A stretch of 64,000 nt of DNA from Bondarzewia mesenterica (lineage: Eukaryota; Basidiomycota; Agaricomycetes; Russulales; Bondarzewiaceae): NCBI GenBank assembly GCA_004802705.1, contig SGPL01000007.1, forward strand, positions 62,001 through 126,000. The letters run 5' to 3'. The notes below the pieces were generated by a model. That model had not been told where the DNA came from. It searched no databases and saw nothing but the letters and a program-made list of their open reading frames with translations. Both the position numbers and the translations under genes were made by a program. This document shows, piece after piece, positions 23,962 through 35,753 of this stretch (position 1 is the stretch's first letter; each line of letters begins with the position of its first letter).

Positions 23962-24225
23962 GCCTGCAATTGTGCGTGTCGGCGAGCGCTAGTACGTAAG
24001 TAGAGGTAAGTAGGCGACAGGCTGCGACAACAGGGCCCTTTTCACACATGACGTCACAATCCCCGTCGGACGTTGGACGAGGTTGGACACCGACTGCTAC
24101 CGACTGTCAGCGACTGTCCCACAGGTAGGTGTAACTAGCTAGCTCATATGTAGTGCTTGCAGCTTGGAGCTCTATATTGCCTACTTATCTCTGATTACAA
24201 GACTCATACCCTCGCGCCTGTCAAC

Positions 24226-24547
24226 ATGAGTTCAAGTCCTCACAGTCGACGCTATGTGGGCAGAACCATTTTTGATCCAGTTCTTCACTTACTCGAATGA
24301 ATAGGCAGTAGCGACTGTGTGTTCCATCGCTGTCGCTGTGGGCGCCTTGTATGCCACGGGTTTGAAAGCGAAGGCTGAGGAGAAGCCGCAGTCGGCACAT
24401 GGTGCGTTTTGCCTGCAGTACCTGCTCAATTTGCATACTTATTGAGGGACAAACTCGTATTCTGTAGGAAAGGAAGGAGAGGTCGGTGGGAATTTGAGGA
24501 ACATGACCTCGTCTGATGTGCGAAAGGAGATGCATAAGAAGCTTTAA
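24226..24547 (+). CDS. Small single-pass membrane protein, 68 residues, unknown
   Basis: Three exons (24226-24255, 24305-24401, 24468-24547) sum to 207 bases with an in-frame stop. The product has a short polar start (MSSSPHSRRY), a hydrophobic segment AVATVCSIAVAVGALYATG, a charged region KAKAEEKPQSAHGKEGE, and a C terminus NMTSSDVRKEMHKKL. The shape is that of a small mitochondrial or ER membrane protein, but I do not recognise a family. Intron 1 is only 49 bases and uses a weak GTGGGC donor, so the first exon is less certain than the other two. The gene is divergent from the LRR gene, with about 260 bases between. Confidence 0.5.
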
Positions 24548-25468
24548 CCTTGACAATCCTCCTTAATCTACGCGTGGCGCGGACAGTGTAACTTTACCCA
24601 GACGCATCCGAGAGCATCATGAGGCCTTTACCAAAGCTCATACTTGCTGATGTATACCGGCCCTTTATCTGAACACAAAGTAAAGCGATAGCGATCTTGC
24701 CAGCGAGACAGTGACAATCCAATCGTGAGCCTCATATATGCATTCGCTTCAACCGGCTGACAGGCGACCTCGGTCAATATACCGCGGAAGCCGTGTTCTC
24801 AACCACAGTCGTCACAGAGAGAGACTTGCCAATTAAAGGCGAAAGAAAAAAAAAGACCTGCATGAGTAGACCAAGGTGGAACAAGCTCGGCCTGCTGATT
24901 CTTCTCTGACGTGCCCCATGCGAAGTGAATGCGAACACACACGACGTGTCGCACTTCGGCTGATATGTCCGATGCATCGATGAGCGTTGAGTCTGTAAAG
25001 ACGACGAGGTAACAATATATCACTAGACAGTATAAAATAACATTAAAGCAAACCCTCAAAACGGTTCACTGACCGGACATTATTTTTAGAAAAAAGGCAT
25101 GAATGAAAAGTCCTTCAAATCAGAGACACCGGTGACGATCAGAAGACCCAACGGCAAAAAAATAAGGCAGTGATGGGCAGAACGTCAGATTTCCTTTCGT
25201 CCGGACTACCAAAACGTCTCCAAAAGACGAGGAGAGAAAGCGCTCCTCTTGAAATGCCCTGCCAACAAATGCATACTACATGAGCAGTATGGCGCCGAAC
25301 ATCTCACACATTTGGACCTGTAACTAGTGAACCCGCGGTCTGAAATGAAGACAAATGCATAATAATTCAGTTATTCAATAGTGATCACAATAGTACAATG
25401 GTGCCAATATTTTTGCTTCTGCTGCCACAACGACCTTACGCGTGGTACCTCCTTACTTGCAGGAATAT
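24548..25468. other. Intergenic region without a recognisable gene
   Basis: This 0.9 kb lies between the small plus-strand gene and the convergent end of the first dehydrogenase gene. Minus-strand open frames at 25059-24774 overlap one another and have no family resemblance. Short A-runs occur near 24846-24856 and 25084-25096. I see no RNA gene or mobile element. Confidence 0.35.
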
Positions 25469-26883
25469 TTAGTAAGATGAGGGGTGAATGAGCAAAGTCT
25501 GTAGAAAACCAACAATGAGCTGAGTTATAGGCGAAACTTGAGCAAGTTGAACTCACGCCTCCGTCGATCAAGACAGTTTCTCCTAGAGATTCCGTTTCGA
25601 GGGGATATCCATTGAGCAAACGAGTTTCGCGGAGGAGATAGAACCATACTAACCATTGATGAACCAATTCGCAATTAGCATAAGCGCCAGCGATCCCACA
25701 TCTTTGTTCGATCCACTTTTCACGGTTGGAATTGCGAATGAGGGTTGCTGGTATGCGTGCGATTGCCCGAGTGCGTCCAGTGACCCAGCTGCAGACATCT
25801 GAGGACCAGCATGCATCAAACAACCAACCGAAAGACTCGCGCGCAGGCTAGAAGCTTACCTCAGTGATGAATAACCCTGAACGATCAACCGGATCGTGAG
25901 CGCAAAGCAAATCCAACAATTGGATGGTTGAATGGATTATTGCTTACCGGGTGCAATGCCATTGACCCTTATGCCGAGAGGGAGCAGCTCGTGCGCGAGC
26001 GTTGAAGTCGCATGTCCAATGCAGATTTGGAGTACATGTAGGGGAAAGAGAATCCACCGGTGGCGGGATCCTGCATTTCACGATCAACTCAGATACAGAG
26101 GGTAGGAGGATCTCCCTGAGGCAGTTACCTTCGTCCATCCATTCATGCTGCTCGTCATGATTATCTGAGGGACGAACTTCTTCCCAAGCTCGCCACTGCT
26201 CTTCCATTTCTCAAGCAACGGAAGAAATGCGAACGTGAGCCAGTAAGGCCCGATCGCATTGGTATTGAGAGAATTTTCAAAGTCCTCCTGGCTAACAGAA
26301 TTAAAATAAGCCTTGACAAACGCGTCCGCGTTTGTTTCCTGAGGCTTCTTGAATTTTCCGGCCATGATACCAGCGTTATTGAAGAGCACGGTGACGTGCT
26401 TCTCGCGCTTCGCGACCTCCCCCGCAAGACGCGTTGCCTCGGACTTGCAACACAATTAAAACGAGTGCAATCGCAGACATACGCGAGCTATGCACTCACC
26501 TTGGATCGAACATCCCCTTGAAGACCATGGAGTTTGCCTCTCCCTGGAGTCTTCTCAGCTACGTCATTGTATGCCTTTGCTATCCTGAGGCAATAACTTA
26601 ATGAATTCTCGCATCCACTGTTGTTCACGTCCGAAGATCACCTGTCCAGGTCCTCTTGCTTCGGCCCAATGATGTACACAGTTGCACCATTAGCGACCAA
26701 GGTCGTACTGATCATTAGACCAATTCCCTGACATTGTGACATTCCGAAAAATTGGTCAGTTGCGAAGCAAAACGAAATCAATTTGGGCAAACACACCGTC
26801 CCCCCTCCGGTGACAACAGCGACAACTCCGCGCAAGTCAAAGATATTGCTCGCAGAAAGACGATCAAGGATAACGTCCGCCAT
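25469..26883 (-). CDS. Short-chain dehydrogenase/reductase, copy 1
   Basis: NAD(P)-dependent oxidoreductase of the classical SDR fold; the substrate is unknown. It starts MADVILDRLSASNIFDLRG, followed by the glycine-rich cofactor motif VVAVVTGGGT joined to GIGLMIS across an intron. NNAG lies in VTVLFNNAGIMAGKF. The active-site serine region is IIMTSSMNGWTK, and the catalytic Tyr-x-x-x-Lys lies in FPYMYSKSALDMATS. Near the end is ETVLIDGG. I place the last exon so that the protein finishes TLLIHPSSY at 25469, matching the ending of copy 2. About seven exons are present. It lies head to tail with copy 2 and shares its exon structure, so the pair arose by tandem duplication. Confidence 0.87.
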
Positions 26884-27402
26884 GATGCTAGTTCAGAGGT
26901 CCACTGAGCTAAGAGGAGGAAACAAAAGAATCTGGAATGTGAGCCATAAGGTTATATAGAAGTCGTTGGCAAGCCATGACGTCGATACTATTCACTCGCG
27001 CTTCTGTGTGTTACCTTTTGTGAAGTGCAGAATGGCCGTTCTCACGTACCCACATTGTCCCGTCCGCTAACATGCTGAGTCGATGTCCTCTAGACACGAA
27101 GACCATTTGACTAGGTGTGGGCGGTAACGGATCTGATTCCGGGGCCTTAGGCCGTTCTAGTATCAAACAGTGACACAAAACAATTGGCTCTCGGGTATTC
27201 GTTTCTCCACAGGAGTTCGCCTGTAGTCGCCCAGACATACGTTAGGTATACCGCATCTCGGTTGCTCTTGAAGTGTCCAAGCCCCGTTATGCATCATGTT
27301 TTCCTTTGTGAGCACGAAAGCGATACTATTCAGCATACAAGAAACAGTGACTATCTCCAAACTTGTCAAGCTCCCCAAGGGGGCAGATGCTCGAGTCCTT
27401 CT

Positions 27403-28820
27403 TCACCAAGAAGAGGGAATCTTGAGGAAGCTCTGGAAAGAATGCAGATGGTAAAATGTCAGTTCTTACCACCTAGACTGTATGACACTTACCCCTCCAT
27501 CTATGAGCACCGTCTCTCCTGCGAATTGGACGTTGATTAGCATTATTATGATTATTGCTCTGAAGGAAACAAATAATCTGCAGGAACGACGGCTTACCGT
27601 TGATGTACCAATTTGCAATGAGCATGAGTGCCAAGGTCCCGATGTCCTTGTTCGTGCCTCCGGTAGGGACGGTTGGTATCTCGAATGGAGATTCGGTGAT
27701 TCTCTTAGATTGTCCAAGAGCATTCATAGTCCCAGGGGCAGTCAACTTAGATAGACAGCCAGATTAGTAGCCACCAGAAGTGAGAACTGAACCAAAAACG
27801 ATGTGAATACCTCGGTATCAAATAGGCCTGCCAAGGAATGATATATGTCGATATGCAGGAGGATGATAGTTCATCTAACGCACAGACATACCTGGTGCTA
27901 TTCCATTAACTCTGATGCCGAGCGGGAGAAGTTCATGAGCAAGAGTGGAGGTTGCATGTCCAATAGCCGATTTCGAGAAAATGTACGGGAACGAGTGTCC
28001 CCCCGTATTAGGATCCTGAGGACAAATCGGAATGACCAAATGAGACCGGCTCGCGGAGAAGTAGAAAACAAACCTTGGTCCATCCATTCATACTGCTCGT
28101 CATGATTACCTGCGGCACGAACTTCTTGGCCAACTCGCCGTTGCTCTTCCACTTTTCCAACAGCGGGAGGAAAGCGAATGTTAACCAGTATGGGCCTACT
28201 GAATTGGTGTTTATCGTGTCGTTGAAGTCTTCTTGTGTTATAGGATCGAAGTACGCTTCAACAAAAGATTCTGCCGACACTGCCGTGGGCTGCTTGGCTA
28301 TCCCCCTTCCAATTCCTGCATTGTTGAATAAGACCGTAACGTGCCCAGCGCGTCTATCAATCTCTTCTGCAAGCCGTTTCGCTTCGGACTATTTGCACGC
28401 CAGGTTCAGCAGTCTCGAAGTAAAAGTGAAGCGCTGCACTTGACTGACTTTGCTCCTGATATCCCCTTGAATTCCATGGATTCTCCCTTTCTTACCTGTG
28501 AGCTCAGCTCCATCGTTGTATACCTTTGCAATGCTGAGCAGAGCAGAGTTTAGTACTGCCAGTGCAAGATAATAACAGACATGCTTACCGATCTAAGTCC
28601 TCTTGCTTTGGACCAATGATATAGACAGTAGCGCCGTTGGCAAGCAACGTCGTACTTATCATCAAGCCAATACCCTAGAAAAAGTATCCGTGACTATAGG
28701 ACCAGTCCGCCATGCGAGAAATGTCGTAGCTACCGTTCCTCCCCCAGTGACTACTGCGACAACGCCGCTTAGGTCAAAGAGATTGTTTGCAGAGAAATTG
28801 TTGAGAATGGTATCAGCCAT
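27403..28820 (-). CDS. Short-chain dehydrogenase/reductase, copy 2
   Basis: A paralogue of the downstream SDR gene with the same order of motifs. It starts MADTILNNFSANNLFDLSG, then has VVAVVTGGGT, GIGLMIS, and VTVLFNNAGIGRG. It continues with SVGPYWLTFAFLPLLEKW, IMTSSMNGWTK, and the Tyr-x-x-x-Lys in FPYIFSKSAIGHATS. The end is ETVLIDGG followed, through a GTAAGT donor and a CAGAG acceptor, by FLKIPSSW and a stop at 27403. I chose the ATG at 28820 because it aligns with the start of copy 1, although the frame remains open to 28886. All catalytic residues are intact. The natural substrate cannot be read from the sequence. Confidence 0.87.
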
Positions 28821-30105
28821 GGCAGACACACTGAAGGAAGAGCTCAGATGCATGCGCACACCTCTTTTATAGCCCCCTGCTTCCATATCGCATCATTATA
28901 GGAGAGAAAGCCTCAAAGCATGGTAGGCTAAGTGCGCCTTGGGGCCGCGTCAGACCATCAGCCGACAGCATTCGTAAAGCCAAGAGCTCAAGAAGACCTC
29001 TGCTTTGTGTCACAGACAATGAATCTAGAATGCCCGTAGGTGAGTAATTGCTCGAGACCACGAGCACCTGATAGTACCGCCTGATTTTATTCATTGAGAT
29101 GTCCTCGACGGCTGGCATTGCTGCGCCGACCGTCTTGTCGACGGTCTGAGGCGCGCATGTCTGTTTGCCAACGCTAGTGTGTCCTTTCGCCTCTCGCGTT
29201 CCGGGCTGTGTGCCGTCGATGATCAACAAACATTCGAATTCGCGTGGCACCGCCGCCCAATACTGTATGTGCCCATCCAATTATATCCTCATCTGGCTCA
29301 CGTGCTCATCCCTTCTCTAGATCAGCATCCCCATCCCGCCACAGCAGGTGCAACGTCCATATCGCTATCAACACATCCTCGTCGACATCGGCAGGGAACA
29401 CATTGTCGGGCATGCATAGTCTTAACGGCGATGGAGAACTGTCATGAGTGATCATTGATATTGAGCGCTTGAGCGTTCAGATTAACGCGACACTGCCATG
29501 CCCATCCTCATCTGGCTCACGCATTACCCACCATACTTTCTTTAGATCACTTTGTCCCTATGCACGTGGGCATCCAGTCTTCCAGGACATGTTTTCATTT
29601 ATCGAACGTTCTGCCAGCGTGTGGTTGTAATCTGAATTGCTCTGTCTTTCTTTGATTCGCAAGGTACGTACCTTCGATACTGCCTCTCGACTACCTGAAC
29701 TGAGATGCGGATCAGATGAGGATGTAGAGTCCAATCCACCGATCCTCTTATCTGCACAATGCCAGGGCCCCTTCCTTTCCCCTCCTCCCTCCAAGGACTC
29801 AATGCCAGACCACAATACAGGCCAGCATTCGGAGGTTCGTATTTATGTCGTTGACCTCTCTCTTTGCTCATTTTATTATCAAGTACCCTTTCTTCTCCTC
29901 TTATTTCACGCAGACCGCTGATGCTCACCTCATTTGCAGTTATACGTGAATATCCGTAAATGAAAGAAACCGCTTTACTTTCGAATGCGGATCTGCAAGG
30001 GGATTCCTTGTAAGTTTTAGTCCGTAATAATTTGCCGGCGACAGGAAACACTTCTTGTGAGATAATGATACAAATAGCCGCCAAAGTACAGATTTCAACT
30101 TGTCA
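28821..30105. other. Intergenic region, 1.3 kb
   Basis: This stretch holds the promoter of SDR copy 2 and the 3-prime side of the aldo/keto reductase gene. A minus-strand frame of 137 codons (29280-28867) is open but has no family resemblance and overlaps the SDR promoter. Plus-strand frames at 29179-29451 and 29448-29630 are equally featureless. A small direct duplication is listed separately. Confidence 0.35.
29270..29560 (+). repeat. Short imperfect direct duplication
   Basis: The string ATCCTCATCTGGCTCACG occurs near 29285-29302 and again near 29505-29522. Each copy is followed within about 45 bases by a similar TTCTCTAGATCA or TTCTTTAGATCA. This looks like an old local duplication of about 60 bases. 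Its role, if any, is unknown. Confidence 0.45.
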
Positions 30106-31433
30106 CTAATTGCAATCGGGGAACCCGAGGTTGCCCCAGCCAGCCCAATCTGGGCTGCAAACGCGGAAGTGATGCGACTTGTCGATCTCCCTCAGCTCCT
30201 TGATTTCATCATCCGTGAGATCGATGATCGTCTTGTTAGCTGAGTAAAATTGCCTGCGATGTGAGAAGCAGAAATTAAGGAGGATAGTCTGCACTCACCA
30301 ACAATACGTTCCGGCTTAACAGACTTTGCGAGGACTGTGGAGAACGGAAAAGAGTAAGAAAAATTAGGACTTGAATGGGATGCAACATTCGAAAAAGCGT
30401 ACCGACAACATTGGGCGTGTTGGCTTGGAGAGAGACCAAGACGTTTGCAGGGGAAACGCCATGCTTTTCCGCAATACCTAGAACGATCTTGTTGGTAAGA
30501 AGAGGAGAGTCGTTCGAGCCAAGGGGAGAGTAAGCGGTGACGACGATGCCCTTTGCAGCACAGGCCTCGAGGATGTCGTCCTGCCAGCATGATCTACACA
30601 GACAAATAAATAGGCTCAAGGTCCAATGGAGGATGAAGGTGGTGAACTTACGGGTGACGCTCGATCTGGTTGACAGCAGGGATGACTGTCGCCTCTTTGA
30701 GGAGCGCATCGAGGAATTTGACAGAAACGTTCGAAACACCTGTAGTGTGGATTTCACAGCATTTGCATTGAGCAGCTTCAGCAATTGTCATTGCATACGC
30801 ACCAATAGCCCTCAGCTTTTCGGGGTGGGCCTTGTACAACCTCTCCATCTCCTTCCAGGTGTCAATCCAGTTGACGGACTTGTCAGCCCCCCGCAAATCC
30901 TGAGTCATCGGTGCGGGCCAGTGCATCAGCCCTGATTTCTGTGTGAGCGCTGAATCTCATTCCACTTGCGATGGGATGAACTGTGTCGGAACGTACAGAG
31001 GTCCAAATAATCCGTGCCGAGCTTCTGAAGTGAAGACTCGAGTGCGTCGGCAACACGTTTGTGGTCATTGTTATTGAGCTTCGTGGTGAGGAATATGCTG
31101 GGACGGGGAACGCCCGACGCCTTGATACCCTGTCCAACTTCAGCTTCGTTGCCTACCAGACCATTGTTCGTGAGCGCGAGAGACCAAGAAAAATGATACC
31201 CACGCACCATAAGCAGCAGCTGTATCGACGTGGGTGTAGCCATTTTTCAAAGCGTGCTCAACGGCAAGCTCGACAGCTCCTGGCTCGGACTTCCAAGTTC
31301 CTGTTCATGCGTCCCATCAGTTCTCCAACTCCTACACAACAGTCGGTCAGACGCGACCGCACTAACCAAAACCGAGGGCGGGTATTTCAGCCCCAGTATT
31401 CAACGTCAACTTTGTGACTTTGGAAGCAGGCAT
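30106..31433 (-). CDS. Aldo/keto reductase (AKR family)
   Basis: NADPH-dependent reductase with a (beta/alpha)8 barrel. It starts MPASKVTKLTLNTGAEIPAL at 31433. The catalytic tetrad positions can be followed: Asp and Tyr in HVDTAAAYGNE, Lys in IFLTTKLNNND, and His in YLMHWPAP. NQIERHP and VVTAYSPLGS follow, the latter a cofactor-contact region. The C terminus (TDDEIKELREID, then PDWAGWGNLGFPDCN) is typical of fungal glycerol/aldehyde reductases similar to Gcy1. There are about eight exons, several very short. The substrate is unknown. It lies between other oxidoreductase genes on the same strand. Confidence 0.88.
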
Positions 31434-31891
31434 GTCAGATGTACGGTGGGGGAGAGGGAGAGAGATAGCACGGGGTGAAGGTCATTCTGCCAATTCACTG
31501 GTGACTCCATATGTAAGTACGATATCTATACGCGGAAACAGGGGGCCGCCGGTATCGATGCCTGCAATGATAATCTCCGTGTCTTCAATGTGAACCCAAG
31601 TCCAACTACGGTTTTACCGGCATCCGATTCAACAGTAGAATTCGTGAGTAAAAAAGCAGCATGGATGTGGCCTCATATACTTACTGTGTGTTTCTCACTC
31701 TGGTCGGAATACTGCTGAGAACGATGCCCTATGTAACGCGCGCCCCTCTGGCAATCGAGTTGCTAGAGAACTTGAAGGACAATATAGAAAGACCAAGGCC
31801 TATGGTACATATGGGTTGATTGCGCGGTGCGGCACAGAAGAACGTCCGGAACGTCCGCTCCCCGCGACGGAAAGCGGCCCGGTACCCCAGA

Positions 31892-33685
31892 TTACCAGAC
31901 CCACATCCATATGGTCGCGCAATTGAAGATCGCAATGACACAAAGTATAACCCCCAACTCCCTTGCCCACATCCCGGTAATAGCACGCATTCCGCCCACG
32001 TTCATATCTATGCTCTTCCCTCTGGCCAACCTGCCTATCATGACCACATACCAAGCCATCCTCACCCCCGCACCTATCAATCTCGGAAGCGGGAGAAAGC
32101 CAATGAGGGAAAGAAGGCGATGCAATTTCCGGGCGAATGGCGTGTCCGGATAGGTCAGGTCCGGAGGAACCGGGAAAATTCTGGTATCTGAGGCCATGCT
32201 GTCAATCCCACCTGCTGCTAGTAGTCGAGGAAGATCGTGACAAAGAACACTGCCTCGACCAATACCAAGGATATCTGCGTGTTCATGTATAAGGGCTGTA
32301 TTAAGAACCTCGGCGGATCGAAGGCCACCCGTGAGAAGCACGAGAGGAGGCTGAACAGGAGCAGAAAGCTCATGGATAGCAGAACGCGCTAGACGGGCGA
32401 ATCGCGAGAAAAAAGCCTGGCGTGATGTAGCCATGAAGTCTATTTGTCACATTAAATTGGCCTGATGTCAGTACTAGGCAGCGACAATGCTCACCGGGAC
32501 TTTCGTAATCGCCGCCACTAATTTCGATGAAATCAAACATGTTCCAACTGGCAATCTCAGTGACATGAGCAAGTGCTCGCTGTTCGACATCGGGCCCATG
32601 CTCTGCCCCTTGCAAAGGTGAATTTGCGTCCATGTAATCAGCAGAATTAACCTTAACGCCAAGGGCAAAGTGCGGAGGAACGACTGCTCTGATCGAAGAC
32701 GCAATACGATGGAGCAGACGGAGAGGGCTGGTCCGCGCGGAGTACTCGTCAACACGACGGTTACTCTGTATCGAGTCTGATGACCGACACTAAATATAAT
32801 CAGACGAAGCTGCGCACCTTTGACGAGATGAACTGAGCAATTAAATCTACATTCTTCACTCACGGTCAGCCCTCCCAGATGAAATGGACTAATTTGTCAC
32901 TCACATCCATGCGAGGCATGCAGCTCAATACCATCAAAGCCACTCTCCCAAGCCACTCTTGCCCCTCGAACGAATTGGTCCACAACCTCGTCTATGTCGC
33001 CCGCAGTCATTTCGCGAGGGGTTTGAAAGGCAAAACGATAGACGAGACGAGAAACCCAGCCGGCCTCTTCCACTTTCGATGTGCCTTGGGATTCTGATGA
33101 TGGTTTCACATGTTGACCAAGAGCTACGGGGCTTGGTGCCATGGCTGGCACAAATGGTAGGCGACCACCTAGGACGGAGGGTGATTGACGGCCTGCATGC
33201 GATAGTTGCATGATGATTAATGGTCTCAGCGACTCTTTCGAAGAGCCTGACTGAGCAGTATCCGACGCATCGCGACTGGCATCAACAAGCTGCTTGAATG
33301 GTTGCAAAGCCTCCTCTGAGAGTGTCCGCGGTACGACCATGTCTCGACCTAACGTCAGATGCTCATCGGACACTTGGACATTGCCAGTGATTATCATCCC
33401 CCACCCCCCCCCTGGCCCATTTGGAGTACAAAGAAAAATGAGACTGGTTTGGAGGTCCGCCAAAGAGGGATGCAAGATGCTCATACATGGCAACTTTGAC
33501 TAGGCGGTTTGGCATTGTCGCGCCCGAAGGCAGAGAGACGGGAGTAAAGACTGACGAACAGTCATGAGCTGGGCGCTGCAAAGCTGTTTCATCTAAACAC
33601 CTGGTTACGGCTGATGAAACTGTAAGAATATATATCTACGAGCCTGGTATACAAATGACGGATACCCACCTTGTGTGTCGGTCAT
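31892..33685 (-). pseudogene. NADH:flavin oxidoreductase (old yellow enzyme type), broken by a homopolymer frame shift
   Basis: FMN-dependent barrel enzyme. I place the start in a short exon at 33685 (M-T-D-T-Q), spliced to a second exon encoding [19 protein letters not shown]. Then come [22 protein letters not shown], and [15 protein letters not shown]. The substrate/FMN segment [13 protein letters not shown] follows, with VLLTGGLRSAEVLN and ADILGIGRGSVL after it. The frame breaks inside a run of nine Gs on the minus strand (33404-33412). With eight Gs the protein would read on without interruption, so a single extra base disrupts the gene as given. The C terminus has hydrophobic segments unusual for soluble members (VMIGRLARGKS, then GVILCVIAIFNCATIWMW), possibly a membrane anchor. 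Sequencing error is the likeliest explanation for the break. Confidence 0.8.
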
Positions 33686-34619
33686 GTCCGGCGGCAAGTA
33701 GCACCTGGCACACTGAGGAAAACTGTCTGCCTCTGTTTCCGACAAGCCCGCGGTACCCGTGTGTGGAAGAAACAAGTGAGGTGGCTCAGCCGATTCACAG
33801 GAATGAACGTTGAACCTGCGAGCGCTCAGCGCTTAAATCTTCCCGAGTCCGTTGAGCGAGGTTGAGCAGGGTTGAGCATTCCTGCAGGTTGACGTGACGT
33901 CTCGTGACGTATGTAACGCAACCCAGCGTTTCCAAACCTTTCCAAACGTCTCCGATGAAAAATCCCTCCGGCACCACTGGAGCTCACGGAGTCAATGACT
34001 ACCAACTTCTTTCCACCAGCTCACCAAGTCAGCCGGGGCCGACTAAGTTGTGAGCGTTCTGAGTGAGCCTGTTCAGTGAAAGGTATAACTCCATCAATTT
34101 CCCTCAAAATTCACCGACTATTCACTGTCACTTTCATTGGCAGCATTGCACCGTGTCGTGGTCATGCACGCCCACATTTCTATCTCGTGGCCCAAGTCAT
34201 GAGTTGGGCGAGCAAGATAGCAGACTACTCGACAACTTCATGGACTGATTAAAATGTGTCTATTTATAGATTTTCACAACCGCTGAGGCTAGTGTGCTGC
34301 TCATTTCGCTCGACTTCTTTATCTTTGGAGCAGTTGGAGCCTGTCAGTCATGATAAATATCTGCTCAGGGGCTTCCTGTCAGTCCTACGTATCCTACAGC
34401 GCTCAATGGCCGCTGTGCAGTCACAAAACATGCAGACAGACAGCGGTGCACATGTGGATAGTCGCATATTCTCCATCGACAGAGCACAGGATAGCGCAGC
34501 TACGCCGTTATTGGAACCCTTCTACCCTTCTGTGTCTTCTTCTCCACGAGGCATATTTACATTCAACATGTCGGCGAATGCATTCAACCTGACAACTTAA
34601 AAGGGAGTCTTTGACAATC
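33686..34619. other. Intergenic region, 0.9 kb
   Basis: No gene is supported. Near 33850-33920 there are short direct repeats: GAGGTTGAGCAGGGTTGAGC, and GACGTGACGTCTCGTGACGT with several TGACGT cores. Such cores resemble CRE/ATF-type bZIP binding sites. They lie upstream of the flavin oxidoreductase start, so a regulatory role is possible but unproven. Confidence 0.35.
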
Positions 34620-35753
34620 ATGTCTTCTCAGCCTTCATTCCCCATTGTTGAATTTTATCGCCAAGGCGTTCACAATCTCATCATGTCTGGCAACACTAAC
34701 GTCGTCAATTCATTCACCGGAGGATTGCCAACGGTGTCGCAAGACATGGCCCCCTCCTTGATCTTCCTCATCCTTTATACATTATCCAGCGCTCTATGCA
34801 TGTTCCGCCTACTCACGCAATATAGGAGACCCATACGTCTATTTCTTGTTCTCCTTCGCTTGCTAATATTCCAACTCGCTCGCTTCGTCACGTTCATCAT
34901 GCGCATCCTGCTCGCCGAGAACTATACGAAGGTTCTCAACGGACAGGCATCTATTAATGAAGGCTTGATTATCGGCGAACAAGTTTTGCTTGGGATTGGT
35001 TTTCTCATACCAGTCTTTGTCCTGATCAGACTGGCAGGATACCATAGTGGTCGAAACAAGGGAGAGGATGTGCGGGGAAAGAAAAAGAGGGAAGCCACCT
35101 GGATTTTGGAGATCGCGCTCATTGTTGCAATGTACGTCCCTACCTTCAGAAATTTTACCCCGTTACTCATCAACAATCTTTGAAAAAAGAATCTTCGGGA
35201 TCGTTGCCGGGACAAACACCTCTGGCGCCCTAAACAACCCATCAACAGCAAAAGAAGTTAAGACTGACAGGTAATCATTTTCTGCCCTGATTGAGCACGA
35301 TCTGGACTTGATCATGGCACAACAGAATTGTATCGTCTGCCATCGCACTTGCAGTTCTTGCGGTGCTCTTCCTCTATTGCGTCTTCCTTGCGGCGCGCCC
35401 AAATTTTCCACGCTCAACGTCTCTCTGGATTGGTCTGACATCGGCATTACTGGTATGTCTCTGCGCCTTTTCCGAATCGATAATTCCAATGCCCTAACGA
35501 TGTACTGCAGATTGTCGTACCTGTATACCGTCTTCAGAACACTATCCACCATCCATTAGACGCTAGCTCTACAGAGAACAAGGCCAAGTTCTACATTCTT
35601 CAAATCACAGTGGAATGGCTCGTCGGCGCATCGATTTTGTCGGTGAACATCAAGGAGTGGTGTGGAATCGAAGATGACCGTTCTCGCTCCCCCTCGGAGG
35701 ACATCACCCTACTGGGGCAAAAGCCGTACGTGACAGAGTCTGCCCGAGTATGA
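34620..35753 (+). CDS. Multi-pass membrane protein (DUF7702-like)
   Basis: Four exons with short introns. Exon 1 runs from 34620 to about 35131, and the later exons begin near 35190, 35328 and 35512. About six to seven hydrophobic segments are visible, among them SLIFLILYTLSSALCMF, LFLVLLRLLIFQLARFVTFI, VLLGIGFLIPVFVLIRLA and LAVLAVLFLYCVFLAA. ILQITVEWLVGASILSV is near the end. The general plan, seven helices with conserved polar residues in the middle helices, recalls fungal DUF7702/RTA-like integral membrane proteins, but I am not certain of the family. The end is uncertain: a GTACGT donor lies just before the stop, so another exon may follow. I used the ATG at 34620. Confidence 0.68.

Noticed and set aside
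28867..29280. Minus-strand frame of 137 codons upstream of SDR copy 2
   Set aside because: It overlaps the expected promoter, has no family resemblance and has no convincing splice or promoter context.
25469..33685. A secondary-metabolite gene cluster
   Set aside because: Four oxidoreductases lie together, but no polyketide synthase, peptide synthetase, terpene cyclase, P450, transporter or regulator is among them.
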